Source: Lichenostomus cassidix (lineage: Eukaryota; Chordata; Aves; Passeriformes; Meliphagidae). Taken from it: a stretch of DNA of 64,000 nt. Under the pieces are notes generated by a model. The model was not told where the DNA came from. It made no database searches and saw nothing but the letters and a program-made list of their open reading frames with translations. Location of the stretch: contig CM039182.1 of assembly GCA_008360975.2 (NCBI GenBank), positions 106,444,443 to 106,508,442 of the forward strand, given 5' to 3'. Both the position numbers and the translations under genes were made by a program. Below, in pieces: positions 50,501-63,337 of this stretch; position 1 is the stretch's first letter; each line of letters starts with the position of its first letter.

Positions 50501-51769
50501 TTTCTGAAGTTTTAATTTTCCTGCGGTGTAATCTTGTTACTTAGGTCATTCATTTTGTCACGCCTTGGTATCAGTCTGGTCCAGGTTTGGCTGCAGGGCT
50601 GTGTTCTCCTGACATTTAGAGCAAGAATTCCCTGGGAAATCAGTCAAGAGATTTGACATTGCTGCTGGCCAAGCTCCAGTGGGTTTAGTTTTACTCTCCT
50701 TCTCTATTTATTGTGGAATCTGTCTGTCCACAAGCTGCACATTGAGTTCTGTGCTAGAGAAGGAGAACTAAAAGGGACAAAATGGCCATTCATTTGGGGG
50801 ATTCATTCAGGCTTTTCAGAAAGGATTTACAAGAAGCTGTGCACTTAAATGACTGCTGAGCTTCCTTAACCCTGCTCTATTACCTCCCTCACAAGACAAT
50901 TTGGATTGACTGCTTTTTCTTTGCCCTCTCCCCCACCTCAATGGGCTTCAATTACTGCTGGAAAAGCAAAATTAACAACTAGGTAGTACAGGAACCACCT
51001 GGAGGCTTTTCATCTTTAGAAACAGTTTAATTTGAACATGGCATTGACAGACCCTTTGCTGGGAGGAAAAAAAAAAAACAAACCAAAAACCTTTTTCTCT
51101 CCTCCTGCCACAAACTACTGCAATGTCAGTGACAAAAAGCTGCATCAGTGGCACAGTCAGGCAGGATTTGATGAACTGGAGGGAAGGGGCAGGGAAGCTG
51201 CCCTGAGCACTCAAGGGGGCACAAGAAAGTTAGGGGAACAGTCCCAGGTGAACTGGAAATGGAGAAGTAAGGTCTCTTGTGGAGGGGGGCAGTGACATGC
51301 AGCAGCAGCACAGAGCAGGACGTGGTATGCTCTGAATGCACCGGGGGGGAAAAACCACAATACTGGTGGTCTGCGTGCTGGGACTGTGTAGCTTTAGCCA
51401 GTGGGACCACAGAGATTTATCCAACTTTGCCAGGTGAGACACTGAAATTCAGTGAAGCACTCACAGATCTTATCAGCCACAGAAAATTTAGTACTTGGTA
51501 AGCACCACTTTTGTACACTCTGTAACATCCAGCCATGCTTTCGTGATGAATCTGTGTTGTTCTCACAGTCCTTCTGCTGTTTTTAAGCTTCTCAGCTCAA
51601 AAACCTCTTCCCTCACCACCACTTCAGTTTCCTGCAGAAATGAAGCTTGGTCAAAGAACTGTGGAGTTCAAGACTAGACAATAACACTTTCTATTTAACT
51701 TCGTATATTGTAGACCATTACACTTCACCTCAAGACACATTTCATGAGTTCAGTAACTTACATTTGGTT
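47596..51769. other. Intergenic, no gene seen
   Basis: Unique sequence with T-rich runs at 49076-49150 and 50337-50370. No exon was recognised. Confidence 0.6.
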
Positions 51770-52190
51770 AAATATATTTTGCAAAAAGCATCCTTGCTTA
51801 GATTTGAAAACTCGTGGGAAAGAAAATCCACCCATTCCCTTGGTAGCTTATTCCCAAAACTGATAATTTTCATCACCAGAAATGGTCTTTGTCTCTAAAC
51901 TGAGTTTGTATGAATTCATCAGCCATATGCTGCTTCTTATTATGCTGTTATCTGCCAGATTAAAAAGCCTCTTGTACTTCTACTGTCTCCCCATGAGGAT
52001 ACTTATATAATGTGAGCAATTCATCTCTTCATCATGCTTTTGATAAGCTAAGCAACTGAGCTCTCAGTCTTTCCCTCTAAAGAAAATTCATGAACTTTCA
52101 TTTTTTTTTCAGCTCTTGTTTGTGCCTTCGCCACTTTTTCAACATGCTTTTTAAAATGCATTTTTAATGTTGGTCTCCCAGAAGGCATAT
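51770..52190 (-). mobile_element. Ancient CR1-like LINE fragment
   Basis: In reverse orientation it has the order typical of old CR1-type elements shared by birds and turtles: TTGGTAGCTTATTCCCAAAA, ATCACCAGAAATGGTC, AGATTAAAAAGCCTCTTGTA, CTCCCCATGAGGATACTTAT, CAATTCATCTCTTC, TTGATAAGCTAAGCAACTGA and GAGCTCTCAGTCTTTCCCTC. It is strongly diverged and has no coding potential left. Confidence 0.65.
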
Positions 52191-53761
52191 TCTGAAGTAA
52201 AGGCATTTCTTTTGGCACACCTGGGAATTGAATTAGTCATTCTTGCCACAGTGTTGTGTTGAGGAAACCTTCTTTCTTGCTCTTCCACAGTAACTCCTGA
52301 GACCTTCTGGGGATGTAGCCGTCATTCTGTAGATAAGTCTTGTTTCACTCTGAGACATGCAATTTTGCAAACATTCTGTCTGACAGGCATCACACTAGAG
52401 CACAATTGAGTCTGCTCTATTTGGCCATCTTTTTCCCAATCTACTGATTTAAGTCATGTTCAGACTATACTGGCAGTGATTCTATATTTGCTTCCAGACT
52501 TACCTGCTGAGGAAAACCCTAAAGCACATGAGGCCTCACAGTGGTCCCTTCAGATCCCCCAACAGCTGCCATGATTAGTGTATTAATTACTTTCAGAGAT
52601 CTCTCAACCAGGTCTGAACCCATTTACTGTTCCATGGCTACAATGGTACAGTGGCAATGCTCTAAACAAATATAACTCAGTGTAGCAGCAAAGGCTCTAG
52701 AAACACTGAAACACAATGCTCTGTACAGCTACCTCTGTCAGCCACTGTGTAATTTTAAAAATTAAATTTGTCTTGTGTTGTTGTTCATTTTCTTTCTTTT
52801 TTTTCTGTTTTTCTTCAGCAAGGCTGGGCCTCAGTGGTGTAGTATATTTGACATGTGGCCAAATGCTAGGAATTTTTTCTTTGTCCCAGCTATTTTTTGT
52901 ATATTAATATAAAGAAAATATGTATAATACATGCATATCATCATATTAATGGAATTTATATATCTAATGGAAATATGTGCCATGGATGGGCTTATGCAGC
53001 ACATTCTGAGGAAGACAATTTTGCTTCAGATAATTCAGGTTATCTTTGTACATTACTGTAGTAACTGTTGTCTTAACACTATATATTTTACAGGGGTTAT
53101 CTTCCCTCTCAACACTAATACCTTCTAAAAGCTAAAACCTCAGGGCACAGATGTGAAGATGTTGATCTTTTTCCTATGCAGTAGTACATCTTTCATTGAA
53201 CTAACCAAAAAAAGGAAGGTCTGGCTATGAATATTTACAGGTCCAAGCTCTTTTGTCCATGAGCTTCTAAAGAAAGGCTGATAGCATGTTTTTCTCAAAA
53301 TCCTTTATAGAACAGTAACTTTATTTCTGACAGATTGTTTTATTTACATCTTGAAAAAATCCCAGCACATCAAGCCTAATAACTAGTGATACAGGTGCTG
53401 CATTTTTACTGGACTAGGAGAAAGGTTTCAAACTTGGAAATGGCAATTGGAGTTATTCAATCCCTTAACTAAAAACAACTCAAAAATACATTCATTCCAG
53501 AAGACCTTGGGGATAATTTTTTTTTTTTAACATTTTTGCACACTTAATATAGAATAACTAATCTGAGACAATTCTTCATGGCTTACCTTTTTAAACTCAG
53601 TCATCTCTTTTCTTGCATTCATGTTTTGGATAGATAGACTTGCTATAAGTTGCTGTTTAGAGTGGATTTAATGAGTTTTGTGGAGAAAACTATTTTTCTG
53701 CAGGCAGGTATAGTACTGAATTAGTGACTATAAAGGAGACGAGGTGGGTTGGAACTCCAAA

Positions 53762-53829
53762 GCAGGGGGTTGGAACTAGAAGATCTTCAATGTTGCCTTC
53801 CAACCCAAATCATTCTATGATTCTATGAG
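53762..53829 (+). mobile_element. Short CR1 3' tail
   Basis: GCAGGGGGTTGGAACTAGAA, then CCTTCCAACCCAAATCATTC and the two-copy octamer-like ATTCTATG tail mark a heavily 5'-truncated, fairly well kept CR1 insertion. Confidence 0.88.
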
Positions 53830-54478
53830 ACCTGTCCAGGTCAAAATAATCTGATCCCTGTTAAAAGTAGACATACCTTTATAAGAATACATTCAGAGAA
53901 AGGGGAAATTTCTGAGGGGTTTACAGTTTCATGTGCCCCCTTTTGTATAAGCCTAACATGTCCCATACCTATCTGAATTTCAGTGTCACCCTGCACACTT
54001 GGCTGACATGAGCACATTTGTGTTACCAGCAGCGCGGCAGAACCAACACTCCAGTGAAAGGGATTCTTTTCAGCTACACGCCTCACCGGCACCTTTATCC
54101 GCGGTGCTCCCGCTGGGGCTTGGCTGGTTCTTGGGGTGTGTGAGGGGATGGAAAACCACCCAGCCCGGGCCTCAGTCCTGCAGGGTGGAATTTGCAGAAT
54201 GGTTTCTTCGAAAATTAGTTTTGCTTTCCAAACCAAACCTATTTAGTACAAAAGGCACAGAGGGGCACTTCCATGCAGTGTTACAAAGCAATTTTTGCTG
54301 TGCAACGTCAGAAATTTGTAACTCATTCTTAAAAGGTCACCCTGATCCCATGGGCATTGGCTCAAAAAGTTGACTATATACCTGAGAAATTGTAGATACT
54401 TCCAAGTTGCCAAAATCATGAGGAGGTATCAAATGCATATAAAGTCCCTGTAGTCTGTAGCCGAAAAAGCTATTTTTT

Positions 54479-54773
54479 CCCCTTCCCTTCCCTTCCCTTC
54501 CCTTCCCTTCCCTTCCCTTCCCTTCCCTTCCCTTCCCTTCCCTTCCCTTCCCTTCCCTTCCCTTCCCTTCCCTTTCCTTCCCTTCCCTTCCCTTCCCTTC
54601 CCTTCCCTTCCCTTCCCTTCCCTTCCCTTCCCTTCCCTTCCCTTCCCTTCCCTTCCCTTCCCTTCCCTTCCCTTCCCTTCCCTTCCCTTCCCTCCCCTTC
54701 CCTTCCCTTCCCTTCCCTTCCCTTCCCTTCCCTTCCCTTCCCTTCCCTTCCCTTCCCTTCCCTTCCCTTCCCT
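54479..54773. repeat. (CCCTT)n pentanucleotide array, about 59 units
   Basis: This is nearly perfect CCTTC/CCCTT repetition over 295 bp with only two visible interruptions (CTTTCC near 54571 and CTCCCC near 54692). The plus strand is pure pyrimidine and the minus strand is GGGAA repeats. It is bounded on the left by TATTTTTTCC and on the right by CTCCTATTTCAG. Confidence 0.98.
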
Positions 54774-57700
54774 CCTATTTCAGTTTCATTTATTTAGCTA
54801 TTTAGTTATTTATTACTTTTATTTTTTATTCAAGATATGATGCTGAAGCAGAACAAAGTCTCAGAGAGGAAAATAATCACCTGAGTTACAGGCAAGTGTA
54901 ATTTATTGGGGAAAATGGAGAATTTAAGCCACATACAGAAAACAAAGTAACTGTAAGACAATAGGGATCACAGTGCAGCCCAGGCAATTGGAAAAATGTG
55001 TGAGAGATTTCTATCGTGATCCTGAGCAAGGTATTTTTAGACAGCAGTCTGCCCTGATTAAGTAATGAATAAATAAAAGACAAATCTTTCCCTACTGTTT
55101 CTTTGTGTGTAGAAGATACTGAAAGTCTTAGACTATTTCAGAAGTTTGGGCACACCATTGATTCACTTGGGTTTTGTGATGACGCCAAAAAGGGAAAAGG
55201 AAAAAAAAAAGTCTGTGAAACCCTATAACTGTCCAGTCTCAGTGGTTTTGTTACTGCGCCAAAATAAGGGGTCAAAGCATAATAGCACTAGAAAAGCTCA
55301 CTTGCTGTAGATTTTACATAACAAGTTCCCAGCTTCTCATTCAGCCTGTGCCTGTTTCTGCAACCAAGACAACACAGAGAGCAGATTTTAGCTAAATGTG
55401 TCAGTGGGTAGAGCTTGTTTTTCTTTGGTAAATTAAAGAAATGCCTTGGTGCTTGGGGGCCAGGAGCGGCACAGAAAGTAAAACTGAAAATGCTGGAAAG
55501 AATCTCTCAAAATGTACCAAAATATTCCCTCTTTTTCTCCATGTCTTGCTCAGAAAGGTGTGAGTTTGGCAAAGTAGCCTCTGCTGCTTCCAATTATGTT
55601 TAGGGATATATTTTTATACTAAAAGGTTGTTAGGCATGGCTTCCTAAGAACTGGGTTATTCAGCAACACTTAGGAGTATCCCTTATGGCCATCCTGCTTT
55701 TGTAGAGGTGGGCTTTGTAACTCCCAGAGAAGTGCCTGGCCCACTTAAAAGGTTTTGCCTGCTAACTTGCAGATTCAGTAATCTAACATACATCAGATTA
55801 AGCTGAAAATGTCACTCTTAGCATCACTTTTAAATAAAGAGAGGCAGAAAATAAATCGTGGGCCAGATTCTACTTGGTTAGTGTGTTTCCACTAGGCGAG
55901 TTTCTGTACACAGAGACAGTGCATTGTCCTGGACCAACTGCAGCCACTAGGTTGGAGACAGACAAAAAGATACAGGGAGAAAGAGGAGCCTTGTTGGCAG
56001 CAAGTCTGAGACATAGAAAATTTTTATCTAACTTTGGTTCACTGTTTGTGTTTTCTCTGCTATTCAGGAGGACCTGCAGGGATCACGAGGATTTCGAGAA
56101 ATATCATCCTCCCTTGGAGCTGAGCTTTTGCTCTGCTGCAGCCTGAGAGTACTTTGATCAGAGATACAATAGCAAAGCAGCGATTTATTATTGTGCATCA
56201 TCACCTCCAGCCACAATTAACATTTCCCCTTCTCATTAGAGGTTTTTCGTCTGTCCCTTTTCTGTTTTACATTTTTTTTCTTTTTTCAAAAGTATAGCAG
56301 AAGTCATAGCAAAGGTGACGGCTTGTGTCTATGGCTTGGAGTATAGGGGTATAGGAGTATAGCTTGCATTATAGGGGTAACACCATAACTTCCTTGAAAA
56401 AACCAGATGCTGTAAACGCCTGCCTACTTCCCCCCCTACCAAGTGTCTCACTAGGAAATCTCCTCCCAAAACCTGTAGCTGTACCCATGACCAGCAGCAG
56501 GCACAACTGGGAAACTGCCCACCCATAGACCTGGAATTATCATTCCTACAACTTAAAAATCTGTCTCTGTGTGCATCTGCTTTTATCAAGAATGTGATAA
56601 TTCAATAAACAGATCCTACTCTGCCCATGTCCAGTTTTTACATCCAAGTTACTACCTCAAGAAAATGAAACCTTTAGCATTTAATATCCTATTGACATGT
56701 ATTTACAACCCACTGAGTATTGATTTGCCTCTCTGTGTGCTGAAATGCCCAGATAAACCTGTCCTGCTCCTACACCTTATATCTCAGAATGCTGTTTCTT
56801 TAATGCAAATTATACAGGCCACTTCAAATTTACAAACCTTTGGAAATGAGCAGTATTGTGAGATTTTGTGGCAACTGTGGTTTCTGGAAGGAATTTGAGA
56901 GGAAAAAAACCAAACCCTGAGACAGAATGAATTTCTACACGACAAGGTCAAGACAGATATGTGTGCACAGATGGTGGCTGACAGTACCATACTCTCAGGC
57001 AGGCTTATTAGTGCAGCCTCAGTGCCATGATAACAGAGATGTGCTGGACTGGAGGTGGCTTACACTTGACAGCTGAGAGAAACCCAGCAATAGGTCTCAC
57101 CCATTTGTGCTGACATACTTAAAGAGGGAGGGAAGTTCTCTATGAGGAGACAGAGGAAAGGAAGTGACAGTTATATATACTAAAAAATTGTTATGGTCAC
57201 AGCCTTGAGATTTTCTCTTTCCTTTTGTAAGGACCCTTTTCCCTCTCTCGCGGTCGTTAATCACATCATTTTTTGAAGACAAAAGGAAGAAAGCAACATA
57301 GTCTGCCTCAACACCATCCCCATGTTATTTGTAGCCTTCACAAAGTATGGAAACAGTGGCTATGTTTGTAGGAGATAAATCCTGAGATGTTCTAGCATGC
57401 CAGGTAAACTGGAGCTTGTCACAAGGGTTGTCAGGAATTCAGAAGGGGCTGGGGGAACACGGCCCTGGGTGCTGGGTCATTCAGCTCTGGTGTTTAGGAC
57501 AAGGCAGGAGTTTGCCTACCTGGATGGAATCCACTGCTTCTGCACAGTCCTCTAGTTGAGCATCACTTTATTTACAGCTACTGCACCAAAATAAAACAGC
57601 TTCTCTTTCATCTGGGCTCAGAATAAAATGAGATGGCAAGATTCTCACCCTGTCTCTGTCTGCTCTCCCAAAGGAACCGGAGGGACACTTTCCCCTGGTC

Positions 57701-60700
57701 AGACAACCTGGCACTGGTTTTATGCTGAGGCAGTGCCTGGATAGGCTTGACAGATGCACAGTGTTTTGAAACAGAGCTTGCATTCTTAAGGCTGCCAACT
57801 GCCCAGAACAGAGCTGAATGATCTGTTTCTCGGCTGGAGCAAAGCTGGGAAGTCCCCAGCTTCCTTCAAGCCATTGGAAGTAAAACAGAAAGAAAGGCAA
57901 TGAACATCCTATGAGTTAAATTCCATACTAATACCTAATTTCTAACCAGTGCTCTTTAGCCACGCAGTTTAATGATTTTAGGAGAAGGCACATGGTATAA
58001 TTTCCTTCCATTTACAGGACCACTTTACCAATGGGGACACCAAGACAGAGTGTATTTCATGTTCCTCCAACATGTGCATGAAGTTACAGAAACTGGAAGG
58101 AGATTCATATCTCTTAAGTCCAAGTCTGACACTCCAGCCACAAGCAGAGCTACATCTAACATAAAAGAAACATGTGGGACTCACTGCAATTAGCTACATT
58201 GCCAAAAGCACAACTGTTCTCCCATAAAACAGGTATTTTTATGAATACCAAACAATCTAAGACATTCTCATTAAGCTAAATAATATGACTGTTTCCTGCC
58301 TCCACCCCCTCTGACACATTTCAGAGGGAAGAGCAATCCCAGGTATCTGGGGATATAAACAAATGTCCTTTTCTAAATCAGATAGTTCCACCTCCCAGTA
58401 CTGTGTGTGCCTGCCCTGCCCTCTGAACTGTGCATGAATTGGTTCATACAAGACAGGTGCATCCATATTTTTAAGGGAGTAAAATGATTTATGGTCATAT
58501 TTTAGACTTTATGTTCCAAGACCAAATTAATTTAGTTTTGAAGGCATCACAGGAGGTTATAAAGCTGATAAACTGGTATTAGCATTACAGTTAAAAAGAC
58601 TTTTCTGATGTATTGTTAGCCTGAAGGCACATACAACAAAGACTTTTTACACATAACCTACATATACAATCCAAACCTTTAGTAAAATATTTTCTTCTCA
58701 GACTTATGCAAAGTGTCATATTGCAATTTTCAGTTAACTTTAAACTACATCTAAAATTAAGGCGGTGATCTCCAATGACACATCACCAAGATAGTGCAGC
58801 CTGGGGCAGGAGTAGCTCCAATAAATTTGGCCTTTTGGGGGAGTTCCACCAGAGGAAATTTCAAGAGTATGTGCTGTGTTTGATTGCACTGTGGCTGCAG
58901 TGCCACCTCTGACTTTCAGCAAGCAACAGTTCAGCAGCAGTTTTAGAAGAGAAGGGCACAATGACTATGTCTGAGCTTTGCAAGCCAAATCCCACCTGGA
59001 AAAAAGAAGCTGCCTTATGTTGACATATATATCAGAATTTGAGAATGCACACCTATGAAGTTTAACTTATTTATATTTTATTTATTATTTTAAAATTTTG
59101 TTACTAAATAATTTGGTTTTATTAATACTGATTCATTTTAGAGGAAAGGCAGATATAGAACATTAGGTTCCAAATTTTAATTTCAGGAGGGAAGCATGAC
59201 TGTCTGGTGTTTGGAAGAGACACATGAGCCAAGGGAGCACTCTCCTGCCACTCCAGCCCTCCCACAGACTCCCTGTAATGCCTTTACAGCACATTTGACT
59301 TGCTCTGACAACTGACCTGCATTAGAGAAGTGCTTAGAGATCTTCAGATGAAGAAATGTTCATAACTAAAAAGCATTTACTGTAATGAAGCCTCTTAAAA
59401 GAATCTCTGCACGCCCCAGCTGATCTCTGGTGTAGATATAATTGCACTGAATGTTGTGGAGTGTATTTTCATTTCTCTTCTGCATACATTCAATATAATT
59501 TTCTGAGTAAAACAAACATCTGTGCACAGTTGTGGAGATGAGATTTTATGCTAGTTATAGTGGACAACCATCAGTTTTTGTTTTTGCCCAGGATTCTTAC
59601 AAAATATAAACAGAGTTACAATGCAGCTTCATACTTTGACCTTTTAAAATTTACTTTTAAAAGTAGAGGTTATCTTTTTATGCTGCAAATTATGCCTTTA
59701 TCTCTTATAATCCCATAAGTCAGATATCACAGTCCCACTTCAATTATGCTTAACTCTTATGTTAATTTTAAATCATGTAACTTAATTCCTGGCAAAGCAG
59801 GCTGGTGATTTTCAAAATGTGGTTAATGAGGCAAAGTACAATCTAGATTCTGCTACTGAGATCATCTGAATCCCTTAGGTCGCTGAAGATGACTATGGAG
59901 AGGCTCTTCTTTACAGAAGTCTGGGTTAGATTTTCAAAAAATGAATTTTTAAATGCAGTTAGGGGCTATGAAATTTGAAGTTGAGCATACAAAGAAGTTA
60001 AATTACTTTCACTAGAGCCATGGAACAACAGTGCAGCTAAAACAATTGTGCCTCTGTGCACATCCATGCTTTAAAGGCCTTAACTAGCATCCTCCCCTGT
60101 TAAATCACAAATGCAAACCATACCAGATTATCAAGATGACAATCTGGGGACCTGATGTCCATGTCCATGGATGTATGCAAATAAGTGTCATTTTCCCTAT
60201 CATTTGCAGAAACCAAACATTTGCTAATAATTTCTTTCAAGCCCCTCTCTGACTCAAACAGTAGCTTTATCTAAGACCAGCTAGTAGATGAAATCTTATG
60301 AGACTGTGCAGCTTTTTCAATGCAATTAAAGCTGCCCCCCCCAATCTCTGTCATTCTCTGATCAGATAGGCAGAAAGTTTACCACTAAAATGATCTCAAT
60401 GTGAAGCTTAAGTTCTTCAGAGACTTTGTAATTTACTAGTATTTAATTTATTTCTCTAAATTAAAGTGTTCATACCAAACATATATAAATTGGCCTCCGT
60501 TCTTTGTTAGCATGTTGCACCTTTTTCCTCATGTGCTTTTTTGAAAATATTGGTAGCACTAGTGTGCCATTTTTTGGTCTGTAAATTAACAATTAATTAA
60601 CACACATCCACAACAGACAAGACAAAGCAAATATACAGACACCCAAAGGTTGGTGGACGTTAATTTTTTATTTAAATTGACTATATTCAATGGTCTTCCT

Positions 60701-61799
60701 ATAAGGCAAGAGAGATTCACTCAGGATTTGAGGTTGAAATCAATACTTACAAGAGCAGAGAATCTAGAGGCCAAACCAAGGTCAAATCCAAGGCAGTTTT
60801 CACATGAATGAGAAGGTTGCATAGTAGAAAATCAAAACTTTCTGTAGCTCTTCTTTAATGTCCTGATGCATAGTTGCACTTGAGAGCAACAGCCATGAAA
60901 GTACATAGTCAAGTTAAATAAAAAAACAACTCCTGCTGGGTAAAGACTAATGGGAACTCAGCAATAGTCATTAACCAGCATGGCTGGTGGGGCAGCAGAG
61001 TGGCAGTGCATTGGTGTCCAGCACAATGGTGGAGGCAAGGAACCATCACCTCTCCAGCCAGGGGCTGAGAGCTCAGCTATGGAATGTCTGTGCTTCTCCT
61101 GGTGCCTCAGGCAGAGTGTGCAGCTCTGGCACTGTGTGGTGGAGCCCACAGGAAAACCAGGAGGGATTTCTGACAGGGAAGGTGGGTGTTGAACACCATC
61201 TTGTGTTAAAAGGGGGAGGTTTAGAGACTTATTTTTCACCTGAGGTGAAGCATGTGTGGGGGCTGTTAAAATGTCAGATATCCCCTCCCAAACACTTCTG
61301 GTGATAACACTTGTGGGTCCATCCAGGCACAGCAACAGCTCACACAAGCTGCAGTGTGTTTGTGTTTCCCTGTCCAAGGCATCCTTGCAACTCCTCATTG
61401 GTGCTGAGCACATGCACCTCTCCACACCTTGTGCTGATGATGGCTTTTTCCTTCTCCTCTCTGCTCCATGGTCCCAGGGAACAGGATGGTTTAAGCAGTG
61501 GGTGCTGCTAGGCACAGATAGCACCACCTGTGGCTTGGGCTGCCCTGTGTGCTTTCATCTTTCCCCCTCGGAGTGGCTTGTGCTGCCACAAGGAGGGACG
61601 TGCAGAGCCAGGTTACACACTGCCACCACAGAGACTGGAGGTGGCTTTTTTCCTCTTTGAGGAGAAATTACTTCTGTGGAAGGACTGAAGCTGTACATTT
61701 GCCCAAGATGAAAGAAAAGACAACAGTAATAGGAGGTCTAAAATTGGCTACAGTAATTAAAAAACCAAGCCTCACAACTGAGAACACTGCAAACATTTA
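54774..61799. other. Intergenic between AQP4 and CHST9, no gene seen
   Basis: Mostly AT-rich unique sequence. A locally GC-richer patch at 60960-61660 has overlapping open frames on both strands, the longest being 189 codons on the minus strand (60958-61527). These show no known domain and could be part of a long CHST9 3' UTR. Confidence 0.55.
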
Positions 61800-62242
61800 G
61801 AAAATTAGCCAATGATTCTTTATTAATAAGTGACAGAAAGTAAAAATACATTCAAAAGTTTTTTCAAAACCAATTTCTAAAGCACCACACCAAAAAAAAA
61901 GAATCATGCCACTCTGAATGATTTTTGCTTAAACCATTAAAAGAACATTAAGTAAGCTAATGCAACAGCTGGCTGAGCTACTGCTTCCATAGTATAATCC
62001 ACAATGGTAAAGGCAGCCTTTTCAGGCATTTTAGTGCAATTTATGCTGTTTACAGGTCTTTTTTTCATTGTATTCTCCATAATTTAATATCAGTTGATAT
62101 CACTCTAGCTTATAAAATCCCCACTAAGTCAAGACAACTCTACTTAGCAGTAACTTCATTTCCTTTCAGGGCTAATATCAAAGTAGTTGTTTTGAATCCC
62201 AAAATGATAAATATCTAATAGAAGCCTGAAGCTATTCTGGTG
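61800..62242 (-). promoter_or_regulatory. CHST9: CHST9 3' UTR with poly(A) signal
   Basis: Past the CHST9 stop, AT-rich sequence leads to AATAAA on the minus strand at 61824-61819, giving a 3' UTR of about 430 nt. A more distal hexamer near 60667-60672 could give a longer form. No transcript evidence is available. Confidence 0.5.
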
Positions 62243-63337
62243 CTATACAAGTGGTGATGTATAATTGAACATTAAGTAATCCAAGTAATAGAAGTCATAG
62301 GTCATCTGTCTCTCCTCCTTAGACAATTCCTTTAAATATTGCCTCACTACTTCTGCACTTGTTCTCTCATCAGACGAATGTCTGTCTTTGAATTTAGGAA
62401 ACTTCAAATCAGCTGGAGCACCTACCAGCTGCAAAAAGTAATTGGCATCATCTTCCAGGGTTTCAAACTTTCCTATAAAATCATAGTTGATGAGGCAGGG
62501 ATAGCAGAGCTTACTGACTTGTTCCCAGTGAATGTCCATTCCTACTGGTCGATGGGAATCTAACAAATATTGGATAAACTCCTTGAATTTAACTCCTGAT
62601 CCTGTTTTCAATGCTTCTTCATCTGCATTATGTCTATACTTCTTAATTATTGCCTTCCCAAATACTGGGTGGTAATAGCTGTTTGGATGTTCAAACTTAT
62701 CCCTGAAGGCAGATACCAGTCTTTCCATAGGATCACGTACAAATATAAACTTGGTGTACATGTTCAAGCGAGTGTATATCCCTTTCAGGTCATAACTGTC
62801 CAATTTCCTCAGATGCTTTCCATAGTGCACATCATCATGGGAAATGTTGTTTGCTGAAGCAGCGAGTCCATTGAGCACCATGAGCACCCTTTTCCAGTTG
62901 GAGCAGCCTGCTTTTGGCACTTCACAGTACAGGACCTTGTGCCTGTCCTCCACGTAAATTCTGGACACCAGGTGCACCAGGTGGGTTTGCAGCTTCTTTC
63001 TGCTATTGTATTTCTTACAGAAGTCCTGCAGGAAGGCCCTGCGCTTTTCCTGGGTGCTGTCTATGTCCTCCCACTCAGCACCCTTGACAAAGGTCTTGTT
63101 TAATGGGTGCAGAGCAGGAGGTAAATACACCCCTCTGAACCAGCTGAGAGGGGACTGGCTTGTCCTCTGCTGCTCAGGCATTCGGCTCTCCAAGGAGGCA
63201 GCTACCACACCAAAAGGGTCAGCCCTGCTCCTCCAGTGCCTGTTGCTTGAGACAACCATCTCATGGCTACTGAGACCCACAGAAGCACTTCTCCATGCAG
63301 CTTTCCTTGGCATCCCTGAAGGCTGGAGCGTGAAATC
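62243..63337 (-). CDS. CHST9: CHST9, GalNAc-4-O-sulfotransferase 2, last coding exon (5' partial)
   Basis: The encoded Golgi type II enzyme transfers sulfate from PAPS to O-4 of N-acetylgalactosamine on glycoprotein glycans. This exon gives 364 residues and a stop. Its acceptor is TTTGCAG before GAT at 63337; the upstream TTG that mimics a start is intronic. [10 protein letters not shown] (residues 141-150) is the 5'-phosphosulfate-binding loop. [12 protein letters not shown] (201-212) is the 3'-phosphate-binding motif. Sequons lie at N-K-T, N-I-S and N-Y-T. The end [14 protein letters not shown] matches CHST9 better than CHST8 or CHST11-14. The first 70 or so residues (stem) are poorly conserved against human. 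The cytosolic tail and membrane anchor are encoded beyond the right edge. Confidence 0.93.
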   Translation of the reverse strand, partial: DFTLQPSGMPRKAAWRSASVGLSSHEMVVSSNRHWRSRADPFGVVAASLESRMPEQQRTSQSPLSWFRGVYLPPALHPLNKTFVKGAEWEDIDSTQEKRRAFLQDFCKKYNSRKKLQTHLVHLVSRIYVEDRHKVLYCEVPKAGCSNWKRVLMVLNGLAASANNISHDDVHYGKHLRKLDSYDLKGIYTRLNMYTKFIFVRDPMERLVSAFRDKFEHPNSYYHPVFGKAIIKKYRHNADEEALKTGSGVKFKEFIQYLLDSHRPVGMDIHWEQVSKLCYPCLINYDFIGKFETLEDDANYFLQLVGAPADLKFPKFKDRHSSDERTSAEVVRQYLKELSKEERQMTYDFYYLDYLMFNYTSPLV

